The translations under genes and the position numbers were made by a program. A stretch of 11,308 nucleotides of DNA from Gemmatimonadota bacterium (GTDB lineage: Bacteria; Gemmatimonadota; Gemmatimonadetes; Gemmatimonadales; Gemmatimonadaceae), in assembly GCA_031127185.1 (NCBI GenBank), contig JARIET010000066.1, positions 1-11,308 of the forward strand, read 5' to 3'. The notes below the pieces were generated by a model. It did no database searches. It was given only the letters and a program-made list of their open reading frames with translations, and was not told where the DNA came from. The number at the start of each line of letters is the position of its first letter. The stretch's first letter is position 1. Positions 1-8,192 of the stretch are shown here, piece after piece.

Positions 1-1086
1 GTGCACGACATCACGGTGGCGTGTCGCGCGGCTCACGTCGCCTCCGCCGAAGCCCATGGGCGCTCAGGTGCGGTTGAGGCGGACCGTGTGTCGCTGGAGG
101 CGATTCGCGACCACCTGGTGGTCGTGGCGCTCCCGCGTCTGGCCGCTGCTGGTGCGGTTGCGCCTGTGGATGAGACGCCAGGAACGACGGCCGAGGCATG
201 GCGCATCACACCGGAAGTGTGGAACCTGGTGAGCGTCAACCGAGCCGACGCCGTTGCGCAACTGCGACTGACCAACGAACACGCCGCTGCGCGCCGCGCA
301 GCCATGCCTCGGGTTGACGGTGAGAGCGTACTCCGCGCACAGGGCCTCGTAAAAGTGTACCGGAAGCGACATGTGGTGAACGATGTGGCGCTCGAGGTGC
401 GTCAAGGCGAGATCGTGGCGCTCCTCGGCCCCAATGGCGCCGGGAAGACCACCACGTTCTACATGATCGTCGGCCTGATACCGCCGAATGCCGGTTCGAT
501 CCACTTCGACAACGACGACATCACGCGTATGCCGATGTACAAGCGTGCGCGTCGCGGAGTCGGGTACCTCGCCCAGGAACCGTCCGTCTTTCGGAAACTG
601 ACGGTCGAAGAGAACATTCTCGCCATCCTGGAGACGCTTGCATTGCCCGTGGCCGAGCGCGAACGGCAACTCGAGTCACTGCTCGACGAACTTGGCATCA
701 AGCACCTGCGGAACAACAAGGCGTATTCGCTTTCTGGTGGTGAGCGTCGGCGACTCGAAATCACCCGGGCGCTCGTCACACAGCCGCGGTTCATGCTGCT
801 CGACGAACCGTTCGCCGGCGTGGATCCCATCGCCGTACACGACATCCAGCAGATCGTCGCCGCGTTGAAACATCGCGGTATCGGCGTGCTGATCACCGAT
901 CACAACGTTGAGCAGACCCTTGATATCGTCGACCGCGCGTACATCATCTTCGACGGAAGGGTCCGCGTTTCCGGGACCGTGCGCGAACTGGTGTTCAACG
1001 ACACGGTCGCGCGCGATTATCTCGGGCCCACGCTGGCAGCACGGCTTCGCGCGCGATTCCTGGCTGAACATGGGTCGTCGGGATGA
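1..1086 (+). CDS. lptB: LPS export ABC transporter ATP-binding protein LptB, with an N-terminal extension
   Basis: This is the ATPase of the LptB2FGC complex, which extracts lipopolysaccharide from the inner membrane and drives it along the Lpt bridge. In numbering from position 1, the Walker A motif GPNGAGKT is at 143-150, the Q-loop Gln at 192, the signature LSGGE at 244-248, the Walker B motif LLDEP ends with D268-E269, and the switch His is H301 in ITDHN. The LptB-like fold starts at about residue 112, so the conventional start would be ATG 304, giving 260 aa against about 240 in the family. The frame is open back to the window edge, where it begins with GTG. The first 101 residues are not recognised, but codon usage there looks coding. 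The C-terminus runs about 15 residues past the usual YLG end. The stop overlaps the rpoN start (ATGA). LptB identity is secure; the start is not. No clear Shine-Dalgarno sequence precedes ATG 304. Confidence 0.9.
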   Translation: MHDITVACRAAHVASAEAHGRSGAVEADRVSLEAIRDHLVVVALPRLAAAGAVAPVDETPGTTAEAWRITPEVWNLVSVNRADAVAQLRLTNEHAAARRAAMPRVDGESVLRAQGLVKVYRKRHVVNDVALEVRQGEIVALLGPNGAGKTTTFYMIVGLIPPNAGSIHFDNDDITRMPMYKRARRGVGYLAQEPSVFRKLTVEENILAILETLALPVAERERQLESLLDELGIKHLRNNKAYSLSGGERRRLEITRALVTQPRFMLLDEPFAGVDPIAVHDIQQIVAALKHRGIGVLITDHNVEQTLDIVDRAYIIFDGRVRVSGTVRELVFNDTVARDYLGPTLAARLRARFLAEHGSSG

Positions 1087-2711
1087 AGACCGGCCTCAGC
1101 CAGTCCGTCAGGCTCGGACAGGAGCTGAAGGTCAACCCTCGCCTGTACCAGGCGATGGACATGCTGTACATGCCGCTGCTGGATCTGCAGCAGCACCTCA
1201 AGCAGGAGCTGCTGGTCAATCCTTTTCTCGAGCTCTCTGAGGAAGAGGATGACGAAGTAGCGTCCGATGCGGATGCGGACAACGAGGACGACGATGCCGA
1301 CGCGGAGAACGCGGAGGCCCTGAATGAAGAGGTCGCCGCTGATCGGGACTCCGCGAGTGACGAGGACGAGAGTGCCGAGGTGCGCGACACCGACGACCAG
1401 AACGAGATCGAGCAGAATCAACCGGACTTGACCGACTCCGTCGTATCCACCGACGACACCCCCGCGCCGGGCGAGGAAGCGCTCGACAAGTGGGACGAGA
1501 TCCTCCAGGACGGATTTGAGCCGGAGGGCGCCACCACGGCGGAGAACGAGGAGCGCGAACACTTTGAGCGCGTCCCTGTCGCCACGCGCGATCTCGCAGA
1601 CCACCTCCGCGATCAGCTCCACCTGCTGGACTTGAACGCGCGCCAGATGCTTCTCGCCGACGAGTTCATCGGCAATATCGCGGCCGACGGCTACCTCACG
1701 GCGACGCTGGAGGAAATCCGGAAGGGTATCAACGACCTGATTGTTGCGGCCGCCGAACATGAGGGGCTGGATGAGGCCACGTTGCCGCTGTACACCGCGG
1801 AGGAGGTCGCCGCGATGCTGGCTACCGTGCAGGCGCTCGACCCACCCGGCATTGGTGCACGCGATCTCCGGGAGTGCCTGCTCCTGCAACTGGGCGACGA
1901 CGCGCGATCGGATTCGCTGGCAGCACGGCTCGTCCGGGATCACTTCGACGAACTGATCGCGCACCGATGGGGGGAAGTGGCTCGCGCTCTTGGTGTCACG
2001 CCTGGCGAAGTGCAGGCGGCCGCCGACCAGGTTGCCAAGTTGAACCCGAAGCCGGGCCTCGCCAAGTCGACGGAGCCCGACAACTACGTCGTGCCCGACC
2101 TCGTCGTGGAGAAGGTGGACGGTGAGTACCTCGTCTTCACCAACGACGGCAATCTTCCGCGCCTGCGCCTGAGTCGGTCATATGAGGACCTTGCCCGCAA
2201 CCGCAAGTCACTCGACGCTGAACACAAGGAGTTCATTGCCAACAAGCTGAATGCGGCACAATGGCTGATTCAGGCGATCGAACAGCGCCGCCAAACGATG
2301 CTCAAGGTGATGCACTTCATCGTCAATCGGCAGCGGGAGTTCTTTGACAAGGGCATCCAGTTCCTCAAGCCGCTGACGCTGCGCGAAGTGGCCGACGCAA
2401 TTGGCATGCACGAGAGCACCGTGAGTCGCGTGACCAATGACAAGTACGCGCAGACGCCACGCGGTGTGTTGCCGCTGAAGTTCTTTTTCTCGAGCGGACT
2501 CGCGACCATCGACGGCGACGACGTCTCAGCGCGCGGCATCAAGGCCACCATCGAGAAGCTGGTCAAGGACGAGGACGATAAGAATCCGCTCACGGATCAA
2601 TCCATCGTTGACATCCTCGGCGGGCAGGGCATTCAGATCGCGCGGCGCACCGTGGCCAAGTATCGTGACCAGCTTGGTGTGCTGCCGGCCCGCATGCGGA
2701 AGCGGGTATGA
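1083..2711 (+). CDS. rpoN: RNA polymerase sigma-54 factor RpoN
   Basis: Sigma-54 directs core RNA polymerase to -24/-12 promoters that need AAA+ activators. Region I (residues 1-50) has the Gln/Leu-rich pattern ending in NPFLEL. Region II is a long acidic segment (about 52-162; 30 of residues 53-110 are Asp or Glu by hand count). The core-binding domain follows, including [15 protein letters not shown] helix-turn-helix lies near 431-455 ([20 protein letters not shown]). The RpoN box [10 protein letters not shown] at 520-529 differs from the [10 protein letters not shown] consensus only by Glu to Asp. At 542 aa the protein is longer than most family members (roughly 470-500), largely through region II. 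The start is the ATG overlapping the lptB stop, and the order lptB-rpoN is conserved in proteobacteria. The stop overlaps the next start (ATGA), so translation is probably coupled. Confidence 0.97.
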   Translation: MKTGLSQSVRLGQELKVNPRLYQAMDMLYMPLLDLQQHLKQELLVNPFLELSEEEDDEVASDADADNEDDDADAENAEALNEEVAADRDSASDEDESAEVRDTDDQNEIEQNQPDLTDSVVSTDDTPAPGEEALDKWDEILQDGFEPEGATTAENEEREHFERVPVATRDLADHLRDQLHLLDLNARQMLLADEFIGNIAADGYLTATLEEIRKGINDLIVAAAEHEGLDEATLPLYTAEEVAAMLATVQALDPPGIGARDLRECLLLQLGDDARSDSLAARLVRDHFDELIAHRWGEVARALGVTPGEVQAAADQVAKLNPKPGLAKSTEPDNYVVPDLVVEKVDGEYLVFTNDGNLPRLRLSRSYEDLARNRKSLDAEHKEFIANKLNAAQWLIQAIEQRRQTMLKVMHFIVNRQREFFDKGIQFLKPLTLREVADAIGMHESTVSRVTNDKYAQTPRGVLPLKFFFSSGLATIDGDDVSARGIKATIEKLVKDEDDKNPLTDQSIVDILGGQGIQIARRTVAKYRDQLGVLPARMRKRV

Positions 2712-3685
2712 CCACCAGCAATCCAGTCGGAGCGACCAACGTGCAAGAACGTACGCAATCCGTCGATGTATCCGTGCTCGTGCCGGCGCGCGATGAGGCC
2801 GAGAACCTGGCCGAGTTTGTCCGTCTGTGCGGCGAGACCTTTGCGCACACCGCCGAGCGCTACGAAGTCATTGTGGTGGACGACGGTTCGCGCGATGCGA
2901 CACCCCGGCTGCTCGAGGAACTCAAGAAGACGTATCCGTTCCTGAGGAGCGTACGGCATCGGAGCGCACGCGGCATCGCAGATGCACTGCGCACCGGGTA
3001 CCTCGCTGCGGCCGGCGACGTCTTGGTGTTCTACCCGGCTGACCTCCAGTTCAAGCCCGAGGACATCCCACGACTCACCGCTCCCGTGCTCGCGGGGGCC
3101 TCCGACATGGTCACCGGCCGGAAGGAGGGGCAGTACGAGAAGGCCTTTGTGTCGCGCATCTACAACGGGCTGTCGCGGCTGCTGTTCGATATTCCCGTGC
3201 GCGACCTGAACAATGTGAAGGCGTACCGTCGCGAGATCATGGATTCACAACCCGTGCGGCCTGACTGGCATCGGTACATGATTGTCATTGCGGCGGCCCA
3301 GGGGTTTTCCGTGAGTGAGATCCCGGTGCCGCTGCACCCGCGGCAAGCGGGGAAGTCGAAGTTCGGGCTGTCGCGCATCCCCATCGGCGTGCTGGACATG
3401 TTCGCGGTCTGGTTTGAGCTACGCATCAGCCTGAAGCCACTGCTTGCGTTCGGGCTCATTGGCGCCGCCCTCTTCTTCATGGCGGCTATCAGTGGCGTCC
3501 TGTTGCTCACCACCGACCTTGGCACGCGTCCGCTCTGGACCGTGATTGAGACTGCGCTGATTCTTGGGTCGGTGTTTTTCGCCACGGGACTGCTGGGTGA
3601 ACAGATTGCCACTCTGCGTGCCGAGCAGCGCGAGTTGCGTCGCCGGCTCGATGAAGCGAGCAGTGTGACCAAGCGCGGGGCCTGA
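2708..3685 (+). CDS. GT2 family glycosyltransferase with two C-terminal membrane helices (polyprenyl-phosphate sugar synthase type)
   Basis: A 325-aa GT2 (GT-A fold) enzyme resembling DPM1, ArnC, GtrB and CsbB, which move a sugar from a nucleotide donor to polyprenyl phosphate on the cytosolic face. The donor-binding N-terminus is SVLVPARDEAENL, with VDDGS at 58-61. The acidic metal-site segment reads FYPADLQ at 108-114, where most relatives have DADLQ. The late motif RQAGKSKFGLSRI begins at 212. Two hydrophobic helices (about 243-268 and 277-298) are followed by a charged helix rich in Glu/Arg, the layout of CsbB/GtrB proteins. The start overlaps the rpoN stop and is preceded by GGAAG at 2698-2702, a reasonable ribosome binding site. 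Sugar and lipid specificity cannot be read from the sequence. Its probable partners are the flippase-like and YfhO proteins downstream. Confidence 0.88.
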   Translation: MTTSNPVGATNVQERTQSVDVSVLVPARDEAENLAEFVRLCGETFAHTAERYEVIVVDDGSRDATPRLLEELKKTYPFLRSVRHRSARGIADALRTGYLAAAGDVLVFYPADLQFKPEDIPRLTAPVLAGASDMVTGRKEGQYEKAFVSRIYNGLSRLLFDIPVRDLNNVKAYRREIMDSQPVRPDWHRYMIVIAAAQGFSVSEIPVPLHPRQAGKSKFGLSRIPIGVLDMFAVWFELRISLKPLLAFGLIGAALFFMAAISGVLLLTTDLGTRPLWTVIETALILGSVFFATGLLGEQIATLRAEQRELRRRLDEASSVTKRGA

Positions 3686-3703
3686 GGCCTCGCGCCTCAC
3701 ACG

Positions 3704-4861
3704 ATGCGCGTTCTGTTCCTAACGCATTCGTATCCGCGGTTCGCGGGTGACGTTGCCGGCGGATTCATCCTGCGTTTGGCGACTGCATTGCAGGCAACCG
3801 GGACGGAGGTCCGGGTCCTCGCGCCGGCCGGTCCGGGGTTGGCGCCGCGCGATGACGTTGGCGGGATCCCGCTGACGCGGTTCCGCTATGCGCCCGCGAC
3901 GTGGGAAACGCTGGCCTACGAAGGGACAATGGCCGAGCAGGTGCGGGCATCGTGGCACGCCAAGGTAGCCCTCGGCGGAATGTTCCTCGGCATGCGGTCT
4001 GCCACGCATGCAGCTATCCGCGCATTTCGTCCCGACGTGATCCACGCACACTGGTGGTTCCCCAGCGGACTCGCGCTGCGGTTTACGCGTTGTGCTGGGC
4101 CGCTCGTGGTCACGCTTCACGGGAGCGACGTGCGATTGGCCGTGCGCTCCGCGCGGGCGCAGTTGGCCTTCCGGACGGTGGCCCGCCGGGCGAGGGTCGT
4201 AACGGCAGTGAGCCGCTGGCTGGCGACGACTGCCGATGCGTTCGGTTCCGGACGATCGGTCCGCGTGGCACCCATGCCGGTGGACGTGGATCTCTTCCCA
4301 TTCCATGCTGGCCGCCGCGAACGTCGTGTGCTGTTGGTCGGGCGGCTGAATGCCCAGAAGGGAGTCGCGGACCTGCTTGATGCGCTCGCGCTCGTCGCGC
4401 CAGACGTGGGGCTCGACGTGGTGGGCGATGGTCCTGACGCTGCGGCTCTCGCGGCACGGGCGGAAACGTTGGGTCTGGCCCAGCGCGTACGCTGGCTCGG
4501 TGCGGTTCCGCAGGCTGAGCTCGGGCCCCTGTATCGTGCGGCAGCGGCCGTCGTCATTCCCTCACGCGACGAAGGTCTCGGGTTGGTGGCCGTGGAAGCG
4601 CAGCTTTCTGGTGCCCCCGTCATTGCGTATCGCTCCGGTGGCCTGACCGACGTCGTGAACGATCTGACTGGGACGTTGGTCGCGCCGGGGGATTTTCCTG
4701 CGCTCGCCGCCGCAATTATGGAAACCGTGAACCGTTCATCATCTGCGCTCGGCAACCATTCGGGCAGTGCGCAGGCACGTGAAAACATGCTGGCGCGTTT
4801 TTCGCCGGCGGCTGCGGCCGGCGCGTATGCGGCGATCTACCGGGAGATCACCGGCCAATGA
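3704..4861 (+). CDS. GT4 family glycosyltransferase (GT-B fold)
   Basis: A 385-aa retaining glycosyltransferase of the GT4 (glycosyl transferases group 1) family, probably acting in the cytosol on a lipid-linked or membrane-associated glycan. The N-terminal Rossmann domain begins RVLFLTHSYPRFAGDVAGGF with the Gly-rich acceptor loop. An HAHWWFPSG motif starts at 114 and HGSDVR lies in the interdomain half. The C-terminal nucleotide-sugar domain has GRLNAQKG at 213-220, VVGDGPD, and the E-x7-E motif formed by E290 and E298. No signal peptide or membrane helix is evident. It lies 18 bases after the GT2 gene, the only junction in the operon with a sizeable gap, and no obvious Shine-Dalgarno sequence precedes ATG 3704. 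Its stop overlaps the next start (ATGA). Mannosyl- or glucosyltransferase activity is typical of the family, but the substrate is unknown here. Confidence 0.88.
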   Translation: MRVLFLTHSYPRFAGDVAGGFILRLATALQATGTEVRVLAPAGPGLAPRDDVGGIPLTRFRYAPATWETLAYEGTMAEQVRASWHAKVALGGMFLGMRSATHAAIRAFRPDVIHAHWWFPSGLALRFTRCAGPLVVTLHGSDVRLAVRSARAQLAFRTVARRARVVTAVSRWLATTADAFGSGRSVRVAPMPVDVDLFPFHAGRRERRVLLVGRLNAQKGVADLLDALALVAPDVGLDVVGDGPDAAALAARAETLGLAQRVRWLGAVPQAELGPLYRAAAAVVIPSRDEGLGLVAVEAQLSGAPVIAYRSGGLTDVVNDLTGTLVAPGDFPALAAAIMETVNRSSSALGNHSGSAQARENMLARFSPAAAAGAYAAIYREITGQ

Positions 4862-5787
4862 CGCCGCGTGCATGGCGGGCATTTCAGTGGATCGCCATCA
4901 CGGCGGTGCTGGTATTTGTCGGTCTTCGCGTCCAGGAACAGTGGGCAGAACTCAGCGTATTCCCGTTTCCCGATTCGCTCAACTGGCCGTTCCTCGGTGC
5001 GTCCGCAGCCTGCGTGGCGACCAGCTACGCAGTGCTGATCTGGACCTGGCAGCGCACGGTGCTGGCATGGGGCGAGCGGCTGGCATTCGGCGCGGCGGCG
5101 CGAATCTGGTTTGTGTCCAACCTTGGGCGATACATCCCCGGAAAAGTGTGGCAAATCGGCGCGATGGGCGTTATGGCGCAGCAGGAAGGCGTCTCGCCGG
5201 TTGCGGCGGTGGGGTCATCGCTGGTCATCTCGTTGATCAACGTGCTGACCGGAATCGCAGTGGCCGTCGTCTGCGGGGCAGGGGATTTGGGCGCCCCGCG
5301 CTGGGCGTACGTCGGCATCGGTATCTCGACTGCCCTGGTCGTGGGCGCTCCGTGGCTATTGCCAGTCCTTGCCAAGGCCGCCACCACCATCTTGCGTCGG
5401 CCAATCGAGCTTCCGCGCCTTCCGTTGTCGGCCATCTGGATCGCCGCTGCCGGCTGCACCGTGGCATGGCTGCTCTACGGCATCGCATTCTGCTTCCTCC
5501 ATGCCGCAGTTCTGGGTGAGCCAACTGGCGACGTGCTGCGTTCTACGGCAGCTTTCACCGGCTCGTATATCGCCGGGTTCCTGTTCCTGCTGGCGCCGGG
5601 CGGCATTGGCGTCCGTGAGGATGTACTGTATCGGCTGATGGGGCAGCTCGGGCTGGCGACGGGCGGCGCGGCGTGGATAGTGGTCTTTGCGTCGCGCGTC
5701 TGGCTTACGCTGATCGAGGTGACGCCCGGACTCCTCCTGCTGCTGCTGCATCGCGGCCGATCCAAACCTTTGACCACGCAGACGTGA
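4858..5787 (+). CDS. Flippase-like integral membrane protein (LPG synthase transmembrane / UPF0104 family)
   Basis: A 309-aa polytopic membrane protein with about seven or eight hydrophobic segments. It carries the two signatures of the lysylphosphatidylglycerol-synthase transmembrane domain family (YbhN, AglD and relatives): LGRYIPGKVWQ at 89-99 and APGGIGVRE at 246-254. In MprF this domain flips an aminoacylated lipid, and stand-alone members are annotated as flippase-like. No aminoacyl-transferase domain is present, so it is not a full MprF. Its place between two glycosyltransferases and a YfhO protein suggests that it moves a lipid-linked sugar across the inner membrane; this is inference. 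The start overlaps the previous stop, with GGGAG at 4842-4846 upstream. The stop overlaps the following ATG by one base (TGATG). Confidence 0.85.
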   Translation: MTPRAWRAFQWIAITAVLVFVGLRVQEQWAELSVFPFPDSLNWPFLGASAACVATSYAVLIWTWQRTVLAWGERLAFGAAARIWFVSNLGRYIPGKVWQIGAMGVMAQQEGVSPVAAVGSSLVISLINVLTGIAVAVVCGAGDLGAPRWAYVGIGISTALVVGAPWLLPVLAKAATTILRRPIELPRLPLSAIWIAAAGCTVAWLLYGIAFCFLHAAVLGEPTGDVLRSTAAFTGSYIAGFLFLLAPGGIGVREDVLYRLMGQLGLATGGAAWIVVFASRVWLTLIEVTPGLLLLLLHRGRSKPLTTQT

Positions 5788-8192
5788 TGACGCAGTCGGA
5801 CCCGCCGCGACCCCTCGCCTCGACGTTTACGCCGCGCTTCCCGGCGGCCTGGGCCGCGTTGACGTACGTCCTTTGCGCGTTGACACTCGCGTGGCCCGCC
5901 TTGCTGGGGCGTGGACTGTACGATGAGAGCAGTGATCAGTTCCGCGCCGGCGTGGCTTTTCGGCAGTTCGCTGCGGATTACTTCCGTGAGAACGGCGGAT
6001 TCCCCCTCTGGAATCCCTTTTTGCAGGGCGGAATGCCATTTGTGGGTGCGATGCACGGCGACACGTTTTACCCGACGTTCCTCCTTCGGCTCATCATGCC
6101 GGTGGACGTCGCGATCCAATGGGGGATGATCGGCCATTTCGTGCTCTGCGGCATGGCAACCTATTGGTTCCTGCGGGTCGGCCCCCGACTCAGTTTTGCC
6201 CCGGCACTGATCGGCGGCGTGGCCTACATGATGACGGGATTCGTGTCCTCGCAGATCTCGCCCGGGCACGACGGCAAGCTATTTGTGAACGCCCTTTTCC
6301 CAGTGATCCTGGTCGTGTTGTGCTGGGCGGTTCGTGACGGCAAGCAGTGGGCGTTCGGTCTGCTGGCCGTCGTGGTCGGGCTGATGCTGCTCACGCCACA
6401 TCCGCAGCTGTTCGAGCAGGCAATGGTCGCGGCGGGAATTTGGGGCGCATATCTCGCTTTTGGCGGCATGGGAAGCGAAAAGCTCAGCCGATCAGTGGCG
6501 CTCCAGCGACTGGGGTTCGCACTTGGCGCCGTGGCCGTCGGTACTGCGATCAGCGCCATCCAGTACATGCCGGCCGCCGAGTTCACGCCCTGGTCGCCAC
6601 GCGCGGACGGTCTCGGGTGGGAGCGTGCCACGAGCTATTCATTTCCGATTGAGGAGCTGGTCAATCTCTATCTGCCCGAGTTTTCCGGAATCCTGCCGAA
6701 CTACTGGGGCCGCAACTTCATTCATTTCCACAGTGAGTACGCCGGCGTCGCGGTGTTAATGCTTGCCGGTGCGGCGTTCGGCGCAACGTTGACAGCGGCC
6801 ACCAAGCGGTTCGTCTGGTGCTGGATCGGCATCGGGACGATGGCGCTGCTCTGGTCCCTCGGCGGGCACACACCGTTCTTCAAGCTCGTATACGCGATTG
6901 TGCCGATGGTGAAGTACATGCGCGCGCCGAGCACGATGTTCTTTGTTGTGGCGTTTGCCATCGCCATTCTGGCCGCGGTCGGCGCACAACGCATTCTCGA
7001 CAAGGGCGTATCGCGCCGGTACCTCGTTGGCTGGCTCGCATTTGCCGGTGCGATGACCGTGCTGGCAGTGACCGGGACACTTTCCAACATCGCCGATGCT
7101 CTTGTGGTCGACGAGCGGCTCATCCCGCGAATTGCAGCTGGGGCGACTGACCTCAAGCTTGGTGCCCTGCGTTCATTCGTGTTCGTGGCCGGCACGGCCG
7201 GCCTGCTGTTCGCGCTGAGTAATCGGAAGATCGCCGCCTGGCAGGCGACCGCCGCGATTGCGGCGCTCTGCGCGCTGGATCTTTGGACAGTAGAGCGGCA
7301 ATACTGGCGGTGGGGCGCGCCGGGGAAAGAGATCTTCGCGTCGGATCCGGCGATCGAGTTCCTGAAGAAGCAGGCTGAACCCGTTCGTGTGTTGTCCTTT
7401 GAGGATCCATCGAAGCCCGTCGGTGCCAATGATCCATACCTGAACTGGGATGGATTGATGGCACACGGGGTCAGACAGACGTTCGGGTACCACGGAAATC
7501 AGATTGGGCGTTATCAGGTGTTCCAGCCCCAGGAGATGTGGCTCAACCCAACCATGCATTCGCTGACGAACACGAAGTTCGTGATGGTGAACAACGATTC
7601 GCTCGGGTTGCCGGGCCTCACTCGGGTGTTCGGGCCAACCCGGAACTCGGTGGGCACGGATGTGTCCATCTATGAGGTGGCGGGCGCCAATCCGTTCGCC
7701 TGGGTGGCACCGGCCATCGCCAAGTATCCGGATGACCAACTCGCGCAGCAGTTGCGTACGCCAAACTTCCCGTCGCAGGCCATCGCCCTCATCGATCCCG
7801 CATCGTCCACGCCTGCAGTGACATTGACGGCGATCCCGACGCCGCTCGCTCTGAAAGTGACAACCACCAAGTACCAAGCCGGTCGGATTTCGCTCACGTT
7901 GAGCGAACCGGCGCCTGCAGGATCGGCGCTCGTCGTCTCTGAAAACTTCTATCCTGGCTGGCAGGCTACGGTAGATGGCAAGCCGGTCGCCACCGAGCGC
8001 ACCAACTATGTGTTTATTGGCGTGCCGCTGCCCGCCGGAGCGAAAGCCGTTGACCTGACCTTCACCAGTGCGTCGTATGAGCGCGGGAAGGCGATCACAC
8101 TGGCCGCAATCGCCATGTCGTTGATCTGGATGGGAGCTGGATTGGTCGTCGACCGACGCCGGGGCACGGTTGCGGCCCGAGCGGTGAGTTGA
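5787..8192 (+). CDS. YfhO family membrane protein (putative GT-C type glycosyltransferase)
   Basis: An 801-aa integral membrane protein with the YfhO family architecture. A first membrane helix (about 20-42) is followed by an outside loop with acidic residues (DESSD at 46-50) and PLWNPFLQGGMPF at 73-85, then many membrane helices. A large extracytoplasmic region ends in the family's characteristic beta-rich tail (ENFYPGWQATVDGK from 719), and a last helix spans about 769-788. Gram-positive YfhO proteins transfer a sugar from a flipped polyprenyl-phosphate donor to teichoic acids. Here the acceptor must differ, for example LPS, protein or another glycan. The chosen start is ATG 5787, which overlaps the upstream stop by one base. 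The frame is open further upstream to ATG 5673, but that would overlap the previous gene by 115 bases. No strong Shine-Dalgarno sequence is present, so coupling is likely. Confidence 0.87.
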   Translation: MTQSDPPRPLASTFTPRFPAAWAALTYVLCALTLAWPALLGRGLYDESSDQFRAGVAFRQFAADYFRENGGFPLWNPFLQGGMPFVGAMHGDTFYPTFLLRLIMPVDVAIQWGMIGHFVLCGMATYWFLRVGPRLSFAPALIGGVAYMMTGFVSSQISPGHDGKLFVNALFPVILVVLCWAVRDGKQWAFGLLAVVVGLMLLTPHPQLFEQAMVAAGIWGAYLAFGGMGSEKLSRSVALQRLGFALGAVAVGTAISAIQYMPAAEFTPWSPRADGLGWERATSYSFPIEELVNLYLPEFSGILPNYWGRNFIHFHSEYAGVAVLMLAGAAFGATLTAATKRFVWCWIGIGTMALLWSLGGHTPFFKLVYAIVPMVKYMRAPSTMFFVVAFAIAILAAVGAQRILDKGVSRRYLVGWLAFAGAMTVLAVTGTLSNIADALVVDERLIPRIAAGATDLKLGALRSFVFVAGTAGLLFALSNRKIAAWQATAAIAALCALDLWTVERQYWRWGAPGKEIFASDPAIEFLKKQAEPVRVLSFEDPSKPVGANDPYLNWDGLMAHGVRQTFGYHGNQIGRYQVFQPQEMWLNPTMHSLTNTKFVMVNNDSLGLPGLTRVFGPTRNSVGTDVSIYEVAGANPFAWVAPAIAKYPDDQLAQQLRTPNFPSQAIALIDPASSTPAVTLTAIPTPLALKVTTTKYQAGRISLTLSEPAPAGSALVVSENFYPGWQATVDGKPVATERTNYVFIGVPLPAGAKAVDLTFTSASYERGKAITLAAIAMSLIWMGAGLVVDRRRGTVAARAVS

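Noticed and set aside
1017..1964. Long minus-strand open frame opposite rpoN
   Set aside because: It is the reverse-complement shadow of rpoN's GC-rich codons. It has no recognisable domain and runs opposite a certain gene.
5673..5786. Longer start for the YfhO-family gene at ATG 5673
   Set aside because: It would overlap the flippase-like gene by 115 bases and add a Pro/Ala/Arg-rich segment that looks like out-of-frame translation. ATG 5787 gives the TGATG junction used elsewhere in the operon and leaves the expected N-terminal membrane helix.
4858..5787. Full MprF-type lysylphosphatidylglycerol synthase
   Set aside because: Only the transmembrane flippase-like domain is present. The C-terminal aminoacyl-transferase domain is absent, and the next gene is a YfhO protein.
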